Assembly: GCA_947623455.1 (NCBI GenBank)
Contig: OX392532.1
Location: forward strand, 4,733,501 to 4,797,500
DNA from: Mimachlamys varia
Lineage: Eukaryota > Mollusca > Bivalvia > Pectinida > Pectinidae
DNA length: 64,000 bases
Direction of reading: 5' to 3'
Positions 13,001-25,000 of the stretch are shown in pieces. The first letter of the stretch is position 1; each line of letters begins with the position of its first letter. Both the position numbers and the translations under genes were made by a program. Under the pieces are notes generated by a model, which saw only the letters and a program-made list of their open reading frames with translations, ran no database searches and had not been told where the DNA came from.

Positions 13001-16000
13001 GTTTAAAGTCTTTGATAAGATCTATCAGTTAGGAAATATACAATATCACAGATTTACTTTCTTCAGAAAACAATATAGGTACAGTGTACAGAAAGTACAA
13101 CATTTACTGATCTTATTTAGGAAGTTTTATCTTCAGGGCTTTTTCTAGGTGAATTGGGAAAAGGCCCCTTGGTGAAATTGGGAAAAATCATCCGCATATC
13201 AACAAAATATTTCCTAGAATTAAAATAATCTATTAATGTATTCATTGTGTTAATTTTATCTATGTTCCAAATACTTTTTAAATAGTGTTTTGATAATTGA
13301 AAGAAAGAAAAGCATCCCCATAATCCATATTCTAGATGTAAAATTTAAAGTTTTTGAATTTGTAATTCTCAGGATAGTTTTAAAGTAGTATGAATTAAAC
13401 TAAAACACACCTAGACTGTTTTGTAATTTTTGTTTGATAACATAAAAGTATAAAATGTTAAACTGCCATTATACATAGTACAACCTCATTCATTACTCTC
13501 CCTTTCTCATCGGAGTTATCTCCCTTCATATGGAACTCATTACAAACAAAAGTGGCGCCCAACTCTGCACTGCTCTCACTGCAATCAGAACTACACCTAT
13601 ACACACATTTTCAGAATTTTGTATGCTGGTATTATTGTGTCAGAGGGCTTCAGAAGGTACTTATAATATCACCAATATAGAAAAAATAGTTCTAATGTAT
13701 TTCAAAATGATATCATATTGCAAGAAATACATCCTTTTTGTCTCAAAATGTTTGCAGCAGTGCACACGTTTTTCTTTCTACATTTTCAAGAAAATTTGTG
13801 AAAATTAGCCTAGTTAATTGATTGGGGAAAAAACCCTTAAATGTGGAAAATTGAAGCCCAAATCTCATTGGGAATGGGGCTGTATATCAGCCCCTGAGAG
13901 ACCCCAGAAAAAGCCCTGATCTTACAACAAAGCCAATCAAAATGTGCCACTGACCTCCATCTGCTCCAGTTGATACATGAGGTTCTCCAGGGTGGGGCGG
14001 TCCTGAAGTGCAGCGGCCTTTTTCTCGGCCAGTTCCTGTCTCTCCAGGGCCTGAAACTCTTCGGCTGTGTCCGTGATCACGTCCTGTAGTATCATCTCCG
14101 TCAACACGTCTCTCCGTTCCTCCGGCTGTCAATCAGAAATACACAGTACACTATCTAACCCACAATACACAGGACACTATCAAACCCACGATACACAGTA
14201 CACTATCTAACCCACAATACACAGTACACTATCTAACCCACAATACACGGTACACTATCCAACCCACAATACACAGTACACTATCTAACCCACGATACAC
14301 AGTACCCTATCTAACCCACAATACACAGTACACTATCTAACCCGCAATACACAGTACACTATCTAACCCACAATACACAGTACACTATCTAACCCACAGT
14401 ACACTATCTAACCCACAATACACGGTACACTATCTAACCCACAATACACAGTACACTATCTAACCCACAATACACAGTACACTATCTAACCCACAATACA
14501 CAGTACAATATCTAACCCACAATACACAGTACACTATCTAACACACAATACACGGTACACTATCTAACCCACAATACACGGTACACTATCTAACCCACAA
14601 TGCACAGTGCACTATCTAACCCACAATACACAGTACACTATCTAACCCATAATACACAGTACACTATCTAACCCACAATACACAGTACACTATCTAACAC
14701 ACAATACACAGTACACTATCTAACCCACAATACACAGTACACTATCTTACCCACAATACACAGTTCACTATCTAACCAACAATACACAGTACACTATCTA
14801 ACCCACACAAGTCACTGTCAGAATCTCTACATACTAATTTAAAGTGACATTCTTATGAAAGTTTGTTTGTATTCACTATCAAAGTGACAATACACTAACA
14901 AAGTGAAAGTACACTAACAAATTTCATTAACAAAATGAAAGTATACTAACAAAGTACACTAACAAAGTGAAAGTACACTTACAAAGAACACTTACAAAGT
15001 GAAAGTACACTAACAAAGTGAAAGTACACTAACAAAGTTCACTTACAAAGTTAAAGTACACTAACAAAGTGAAAGTACACTAACAAAGTACAATTACAAA
15101 GTGAAAGTACACTAACAAAGTTCACTTACAAAGTGAAAGTACACTAACAAAGTGAAAGTACACTAACAAAGTTCACTTACAAAGTGAAAGTACACTAACA
15201 AAGTGAAAGTACACTAACAAAGTGAAAGTACAATATATAACAAAGTTCACTTACAAAGTTAAAGTACACTAACAAAGTGAAAGTACACTAACAAAGTACA
15301 ATTACAAAGTGAAAGTACACTAACAAAGTGAAAGTACACTAACAAAGTGAAAGTACACTAACAAAGTGAAAGTACACTAACAAAGTGAAAGTACACTAAC
15401 AAAGTTCACTTACAAAGTGAAAGTACACTAACAAAGTGAAAGTACACTAACAACTTGAAAGTACACTAACAACGTGAAAGTACACTTACAAAGTGAAAGT
15501 ACACTAACAAATTGAAAGTAAATTAACAAAGTGAAAATACACTTACAAATTGAAAGTACATATTCCATTTCTCTTTCCATATTATTACCTCATACCTTTT
15601 TTCAATCATACTCAATGATGTATTTTTCTTATTTTATGTAACTATTTACATGTGATTTATCATTATGTATCAAAACTAATCTAGTAACAGCTATATATAA
15701 AGTATACGAATAATACATCATTTGAGAAGGTAGACTTACATTAGTGATCTCGTCTGCGAGTCCCCGTCTAAAGTTCGGATCAGCTGCAGCCATCATCATC
15801 TCCTGACGACAAGCTATCTCCTACAACAGAGACAAATTATTAACGGAGGTGAAATCCCAAATCTTGCACATAAAGTAGCAACAATATTACAGCATACATG
15901 TAGTTTGTACAAGTCTTGATTGTTCAATATCCAACCATAAAAAGTTCCTAGAACAATTCTGCTGTGGTGTCATGTAGGATACTGTAAAATGTGTGGTACC

Positions 16001-19000
16001 TCAATGTTGGTACATCATAAATGATGGTCCATTGATCCCCTGCTTTACCTAGGATGTGGAACATGGTAAACAGAACAGATGGGAACAAGCAACAGATGAT
16101 AATGTAACTTTAAACAAAAACCATACCTTCATTTTCACCATGCCTTTCTCATATGGAGTAGAAACTTGAGACAATAGAATTTCCTTGTAGGCTATATTGT
16201 TAGTTACCTCTGCCTGGTCCAGTAGGGGCTGCAGCCTCCTCTGAATGGCTTTCTCTGCATTGTCAATTAATCTGTCTGGCGGACTCTGTGACCGGGCTGC
16301 CCTGAAAAATGTCAGAATTGACATAACATGGACCATGTTAAACATGGCAATGGAATAGGACTTTGTTAACACACGATGTATATTATAAGACTCTTTCATA
16401 TGCGTGTATGTAGGATAGGGATATTCCACCCGAAGGGTCACAAAATGTGGTGAAACCCGAGGCTTGCCAGGGTTTTACCACATTTTGTGATCCTGAGGGT
16501 GGAATATCCCTATCCTATATACACATATAATGAAAGAGTCTTTTTCTCTCAAATCAACTACCCGAATAAGCTCAAAAACCATGAAAATATATTTAAACAG
16601 GCTACCATTTTGAAATTTCAACTTTTTCCATGAGCTTTTTTGACGAAAACGAATTAGGCAGCGAGTTTAAGCATACCCTATATTTGCAAACAACGTTTGC
16701 ACAGAAAAATTCATCTCATCTTCCTGGTGTTTATGGTTTAAATTTTGTGAAAGGTTTTAATTTTATCACGCCGTCGTTTTCTCTTTCCGGTGCCAGTGTT
16801 TACCGTATTCGTGACGTCACGTCATTGTTGAGCCATTGTGACGTCACGTCGCGTGAAATGCTATGTAAGATAGATTTTTCTTACATAGCTTTCTTACATG
16901 GGCAATCTCTATCCAACATGGCGAGATATGAGAGAACAACTTATTCCTGTTTTGTTCTGTCATAATACTCAAGCATTCACACAAATTTCATGATAATGAT
17001 ATCACCTGATCAATGATATTAAAAAATGAAAAGTACTGCCATAGGGATAGTGTCCTATAGATAGATTATGAAATTTAAGATTCGTGTATCTGTGTGTGAT
17101 ACTGGTGTCTGTAACATGTAGAATACATAGAAATACAGCGACATATTTACCTTTCTCTTCGTGAACTTGTAGAATACATAGAAATACAGTGACATATTTA
17201 CTTTTCTCTTCGTGAACTTGTAGAATACATAGAAATACAGCGACATATTTACCTTTCTCTTCGTGAACTTGTAGAATACATAGAAATACAGTGACATATT
17301 TACCTTTCTCTTCGTGAACTTGTAGAATACATAGAAATACAGCGACATATTTACCGTTCTCTTCGTGAACTTGTAGAATACATAGAAATACAGTGACATA
17401 TTTACCTTTCTCTTCGTGAACTTGTAGAATACATAGAAATACAGCGACATATTTACCTTTCTCTTCGTGAACTTGTAGAATACATAGAAATACAGCGACA
17501 TATTTACCTTTCTCTTCGTGAACTTGTAGAATACATAGAAATACAGTGACATATTTACCTTTCTCTTCGTGAACTTGTAGAATACATAGAAATACAGCGA
17601 CATATTTACCTTTCTCTTCGTGAACTTGTAGAATACATAGAAATACAGCGACATATTTACCTTTCTCTTCGTGAACTTGTAGAATACATCTGTCTTCCTC
17701 TAACAGGAGTCTTCTTCTGTAACATGACAGCAAGCATTTTTAATTACTGGAAACACCAGTATAGACAACTTGTCAATACAAATACAAAATGTATGGTTAT
17801 AATCTTAGGAGTATTCTGTGGGATCTTTCTGCCAGCCAATACATGGTGGGGTATTTATCAAATCTCTGAAGTGACAAATCTTTTTATATGCTATGTTTAC
17901 ACACTCTGGAATTCTATTGAACACTATAACAGCAGGTCACTACTGAAGCCCAAACACAGTTATATAAGTCGTAACCATTACTGAACACTATTACAGTTAT
18001 ATAAGTCGTAACCATCACTGAACACTATTACAGCAGGTCACTACACTGAAGACCAAACACAGTTATATAAGTCGTTATCATCACTGAAGTTGTAAAAGTT
18101 GTAACAAACCTTTTGTATCTGTCCCATGTCATCAGGAAACAGAGTTCTAAAACAAAACATCAACAATTAATTCATATTGAATTTCTACATATTGTCCAGT
18201 CACGATTTTTTTCTCCAATAATTTTGAGCAACTTTGGACAAACTAAACATCAAAGACCATTTCTTATTCTATGACTGTACAGCATAATTTTGGAAAGTTA
18301 AAACAAAGTCAGTTTCAGCAGAGGAATCATGCTTATCTCCCATTCCCAAAAAAGTCATAAAAATTTCCTCTTTTAATTTTCCTTTGATAAAACATACAGC
18401 AAACTTGATCGTGGTTATAGACCTGCACGGCGTTCTCATGCCTTATCCTACTGTAACCTGGCTAATCATCATACATGTGTTGTGATATTGCCATTTAGCT
18501 GCCTTTACAGCTTGCCAAGCTCTGCCCTTTTCCTCTCTGATTCACCAAATTGAGGCTATTCTTTCAAATACTGTAAAATCTTTTATTTTCGTGGGGCTAA
18601 ACTTTCTCAAAAAAGGGTAATTTGTTGAGACACAAATTCGAGGATAAATAATATTTTACATATATGTGTATTAAATATTGAATATTTTGAGCATGTTATT
18701 AATTCCTGGATTAGTTGTACCTGCACAATAAACACCCCACAAAAATGATTGATTTTACAGTATGTTACCCTGCTGGTGACTTACTTGACCAGGTCACTAT
18801 CTTGAAGCATGTCCTTGATGAGGTGACACCGTTGTAGGGCGGGACTCTGTGACCGCGTCCTCCGACGCCCTTTGGACGGGGTTCGCGCCTTACCTCCTGG
18901 TCGCCATGGCTCTCGCTGTTGTCCTGGACTGGCAGATCTCCATCTCCTTTGTTAAAATAAATAACAAAACTCATTGCCATTTCTCTAACTATCTGAGTTA

Positions 19001-22000
19001 CCTTTTAGTTCAAAACAATTCTTTGGACTCAGGCCTTCAATGTTTATTTATTGTTAATCTCATATCTCATATATATATCTTGTTTAGAGAATCCATGTCT
19101 AAAAGCAAATTCTGATGAACAACATGCAGCATTAGCCAACCCGACAGAATTGCATTATTGTAGGCCTGAAAGTTTTTGTCAAAGTTTGCCAAAAAAATAC
19201 CATTGAATCACTAGGTCCATTTTTATTTCACAAACAAACCACCCTCGTCCTCCAACCATTTGGAACAGGATATATACAAGCATCCCTAATGCTACCTACC
19301 GGTAATATGCGTTCTATATACATTTATTTTATTTATTTTCCGTTTCAATTTCTTGGTTTGTAGATTTTGATTATAGTGATACACGAAGAACCATTAATAA
19401 AAAGATGTTCCTCCTTTCACTTATTAGAGTTTGTACAAAATTAAACATTGTTACAAATGTTCACAGAACACCTAAAAGATTTATACTGTAAAAGCCAAAA
19501 TTTGGCATGTGGAGTTTTTTGCTCAGTCAGCCTCCAAACTGTTCGTGGAGTGGAAATTGTTTGCGCTATCAGTTGTGCTGTTTAGCATTGTGCACCTTTT
19601 ATACTATTATACACTACAGGGTTTGAGTGGTATTAAATATTTTTGTTTGTGGATATATTAGCGGAGATTTAATGCCAGCGAAATAAAATGTCCACACCGT
19701 GAACAATTCCACTTTTACACTATGTACATTACCAACAGATGTTTCAAAGATAGGACAGGAAGGACTTAACTGCAGGGAGCAGTGGGGCAGAGACTTCCCT
19801 AGGAGGTGGGGGTGGGCAGGGCGGATACTTACCCAGAGGGAGTGGGCGGGGCAGAGAAAGACCGTTCCATGATGAGATTACGTTGAGGGGTTACAGACTT
19901 GAGGTTTGAGGACACGGTAGGATCTGCGAAGTGACAGTCAGTGTTCCCCTGCACCACCGTCCTCTGGGCACGCACTCTCTTCTCCTGGATATGATGTAAT
20001 ATACAGTGGTGATTCAGAGGAGAGAACCTACCTCATGTCTTACAGAGTAGTCAAACATCATAAATATAGTCCTATCTCAAACGTGTTGTTATCTCCCCTG
20101 TTTGCTATATCATGGCTACATTGGGAAGTGTTTTTGAAACAAATTTGCGCCATGTAATTATGATGTCATAAATGGAAATAACATCATCTGATTGTCGCAT
20201 GGCACCAAATAATCATACAAACACTTCCTGGAAGTCCCTCTTGTATCCACCATTGTGGCTTATTTGTAAACATTTTCTTCAGGTTGGAAAGTATGATTTA
20301 TGTAAAGATTATTTAACACAACCAAAATATGTTTTATGTGACGTTTCGATGACTAGTACGATATGTACCCTGTCACTTCATCAGACTAATGACCAGCAAA
20401 GCATATGCATACAACAGGTGTAAAGTTTGTACGAGTTTGTGGCCTATAGCTATCAAGGGAATAACAGCACTTTTGGGAATGCCCATATCAAGGTTAATTC
20501 ATAAAGATGAATGTGAATATGTTTAAAGGGAGGTAACTAACACCAATCACAAATGTAAAGGATCAAACAGCAACATAATACATTAAATAATGGCTAGGAA
20601 GTCCCAACAAAGGCTTATAAGGCTACACCTGTTTCTAACTTTGATCAACATAATGTATATGTAATGTAGTTGCTACTGATCTATTATGGAACATTTTAGA
20701 TGTACCTTACTCGTTTACTGACTGATGTTTACCTGTAGTTTGGCTGGTAGGATTAGACTTTTGGCTGGGGCCTGTGACGGCTGGTGTCCTGACACCTCCC
20801 AAGCCATCCCTGCTCTGCCCCTCTTCAGTTCTCCAGCTTCTACCAGCGCCGCGATACCTGCTCTCATCGCTGCCTTTCTGTCTGGAGTCACATCCTTCGT
20901 GGCTAAAAGAGTTATCATCACATTTACAAGCATTATACAGTTTCATCAAAAACATGAATTTAATACTCCTATTACCTGACTTCCATGTTTGGGTCTATTC
21001 TTTTTTACTAATGGCTTACTGAATAGAGGAATGCTGTAAATCATGAAATTTTGAAAATTTGTAAACATTTTATTTTATTGCGTATTGAAATAACTCATGT
21101 ATCCTTATCATGCTGCTAGATACATATACATAGATACATAGATTTATTCTGACAGCATACATAAAAAAAATATAATTATGTTCCTGGAGGAATTCCTTGT
21201 TTTCAAGAGAGACATACAGGTAAAACCTACTCAAACCAATATTAATACTTTTGTGTATGCTGAATTGTTTTATAGACAGGTAACACATGCTTTATTTACA
21301 CAAAACTGTGATCAGTAACAACTTAAAGGTTCATTCTACAGAGGTTTTCTACTACACAGGGTTTTATTTGTAAGATGGTACGACCAGAAACCAACAACTC
21401 TTCACACTTCACTTAAACACATTTCTATCCTTTATTAGAAGTTGACCTGTTTTTATCTCACTAGGAAAAGAATGTTCACTTTTAAGTTGAAGGCCATTGG
21501 ATTCACCAACCAATATAATCAGGGGTATTTATCACTGTGGGATTGTTAGAGAAAAACTATCCGGTAATCAGACAATCACTTCTGGGAGACGAAGAGAGAA
21601 ATTCAACCCTATATATATCGTAAGTACAGTATACTTAGTAAAGCGTTGAGCCTAAATTAAAACAATAGCTTTAGGTTGATATTTCTCTTTGAACCATCTT
21701 ACCTTGTCTGGGCTTTTCTATTTTCCTAGAACCTGCTGTAGATGGCTTGATGATCCCTGAAAACACATTTCAAAGTGGATATCATTCACATGAATAAATT
21801 TAAACCACAACATTACTGATCAATATCTGTCCATGGTTATCTATTGTAAAAATTGTGAGATTTTGGCAAAGACCATTTTTTAGTGGCTTTGTATACATGA
21901 TCATTTATATGAACAGAATTGTTAAAAAAAAAAAAACAAGGCCGCTCGTTAGAGTGCACCAGCCACCGGAGGAGTTAAAAACCTCGCAGGTACAGGCCCG

Positions 22001-25000
22001 GGACAGTAGCTCTCCGTGAAATCTGTCAACATCCCCCATCAAATGATTACATTTTATCAACATTTTGAAACAGACAAAAGCGATTTCCTACTTTGAACCT
22101 GTGAAGACCACCTCTAGAAATTACATCTAGAAATAATTTCCATTTCATGGATCAGAAATATGTCTTTGGTATGTATACAAACTTTGGTATGTATACATAC
22201 TTTCGTATGTTAACAAACTTCGGTATGTAAACAAACTTTGGTATGTAAACAAACTTTGGGATGTATACAAACTTTGGTATGTATACAAACTTTGGTATGT
22301 AAGCAAACTTTGGTATGTATACAAACTTTGGTATGTATACAAACTTTGGTATGTGAACAAACTTTGGTATGTATACAAACTTTGGTATGTATACAAACTT
22401 TGGTATGTATACAAACTTTGGTTTGTATACAAACTTTGGTATGTATACAAACTTTGGTATGTATACAAACTTTGGTATGTATACAAACTTTGGTATGTAT
22501 ACAAACTTTGGTATGTATACAAACTTTGGAATGTAAGCAAACTTTGGTATGTATACAAATTTTGGTATGTTAACAAACTTTGGTATGTAAGCAAACTTTG
22601 GTATGTATACAAACTTTGGTATGTATACAAACTTTGGTATGTGAAAAAACTTTGGTATGTATACAAACTTTGGTATGTATACAAACTTTGGTATGTATAC
22701 AAACTTTGGTATGTATACAAACTTTGGTATGTATACAAACTTTGGTATGTAAACAAACTTTGGTATGTAAACAAACATCAAATTTTCAGATAACTTTTTA
22801 AACATACTTTACAGGTTCCCCTGTTGTAATGGGAGAATACCTTTGACTGGTCTGTTTTCCTTCCCGACGGTCCTCCTCTGTACTGGACGACCCCTCTGTG
22901 GAGGATCCTGGCTAGGAGGCGGAACCCGAGGGGCTTCCTTTGTCTTGGTAATAACAGATTTTGATATCTCCTTCTCTGGTAAATCTTGGCACCATGCTGT
23001 GTTCAATTCCTGAATTACACAACAAAAGGCTGTTCAGTCATGTCATACGCCATGTCATAAATAAGGTATTACACACGTGTAATAACATTAGTGTCAGGTT
23101 ATAAACAAATGACATCTTTATGACGTCATATGATTGTCTCTATAGTGAAAATCGTACTGTCAATGTAGACATTTGCATATCTTGTAAAGATATGATAGTT
23201 TATATTTTGTTTTGTATTTTCTTTTTAAAATAAGTTATGTGATAAACAGAATCTTACACTCGTGTCAGTGTAATATGGAATTTATTTAACTTGTTAAATA
23301 ATTTAATATGCCACTGGCCTAAAGGCTCGTAATATATTAAAGTATTGAACTCGTTTAATAAATCCTATATTACATTGACACTCATGTAAGATCATTTATA
23401 ATAATTTACTGTAATTCCTTTTTAACTACTTTGAAAATATTCAACTGTATAAACATTATTTGATAACATGATGCAAATTGTTTCAGAAAACAATATCATA
23501 CCACTTTACCCATTGAGTGACTTTGCATGATGTACTTGATGTATTGAGTGAGTTTTTGTCAATAATTCATCGGAACAGAAAATGTTGTTAAATACCATAT
23601 GGCATCTACATGTATGTACATTGAAATCTTCATGATACAGTGACAATCTGGCCATTAGAATTTTATTGGGTTATGAGAGAATTTTGTGAGTTATTGAGGA
23701 AGACATACATGGTATAAAGTTCTACAAGGACATTAACAGGTATCCTGGAAATGTATGTTGGTAGTAAGGGAGGTAACAAAGGAACACATCACGTTTAATA
23801 TCTAAAACACATTTCTAATATATGACACGTTATTATCTTTTCTATGTATTCTAATTCAGTTATCAAATGACATTGTTGTTTCTATGTGTTTTTACTATAG
23901 TAGAGATACCAAGCACTTAATTGATTTCCATGAATTTTGATTTTGATATTTTGATATTCAAATATATTGAATATCCTGTGGATTTCAACATATTCTGAAT
24001 CAAAGATATCAAACACGTTGGTTGGAGTGTTTTTTTATTTAGTGTCTGATGTTGACGTGACAGATGTTATGTTGGAACAAACACTTACATCCACCTTGTC
24101 CAGCATCTTCAGCAGGTCACCTTGGACGCTTGACCTTTCGGAGGCCATCTGGTTACTGAGAAGTGTCATCTGACGTATGAGGAGGGCCAACTCGTGGTAG
24201 GTGCCCGGCAGGCCACCACTCAAATCTGTGTGGGGTAAGTTCGCCACAAATGACTGGATTGCTCGTACAGCCCCACGATGCGCTGCTGCCAGTCGTGTAG
24301 AGCTTCGACTCTACAGAGAAATATATAGCACTGGATAAATAACATATTTATTACATACATGTAAATATAGGTTTTCTTGTTTAACAGGTGATCACAAAGA
24401 ACTTAACATATAAGATTAGAAACATATACATAAAAGAGAATAAGTCAGTTACATCAGAATGGATGCAGAGTTCAAAAGTTATCTACATTATCTTAAAATA
24501 ACCCTTCAACACAACTTGTTAATTCAAAGAAACGTTTCTTCTCAGCAATAAAAGCATGTCTTTAATGAAAAGGAAGAGATCAGGAAAAAAGTGTATATCT
24601 GTTAAATCTATGTTAATTGTGGTCACTAATGAAATATATGTCACACCTTCTTTGTATGCTTAATTTTCTCTGGCCCTAGGCGGATGAACTCATTCTGCAT
24701 CTCGCGGACCTGCTGCCGTAACATGTAGAGCTGACGTGACGTGCGTGTTGTCAACTCCTCATTGCGTGCCTGTTTCCGTTGTGCTGCCTCCTCCACCTCC
24801 AGATACCCTTCCTTTGGTCGATGTTTAGAGGACGGCTGTAAAAATGTGGTGTTTTGATCTGGGGAAGAGAAAAAGGTGGAAGTGTGTAAATCAAAACTTA
24901 TTGGAATCAATTGTGAAAGATATGAACCATTGATGAAAACCTTTTACCATTACGGAGTAGAAGTGTGTAACAATCAGTGATACCTATAGTTACTTCAGGG

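Noticed and set aside
17002..17733. 243- and 199-codon minus-strand open frames (ILQVHEEK repeats)
   Set aside because: Products of a 51-bp tandem array; only the first 56 nt at the right end form a phase-consistent exon.
22145..22805. Open frames on both strands with hexapeptide repeats
   Set aside because: An 18-bp intronic array creates stop-free frames in several registers; no start, splice or family evidence.
22811..22816. Alternative donor CT|GTAAAG for moonraker exon 5
   Set aside because: Would give phase 2 and a stop early in the next exon; the donor at 22839-22840 joins in frame.
24839..24846. Alternative acceptor ttttacag for moonraker exon 3
   Set aside because: Enters in the wrong phase and gives a stop within three codons; the upstream ctcttccccag keeps the frame.
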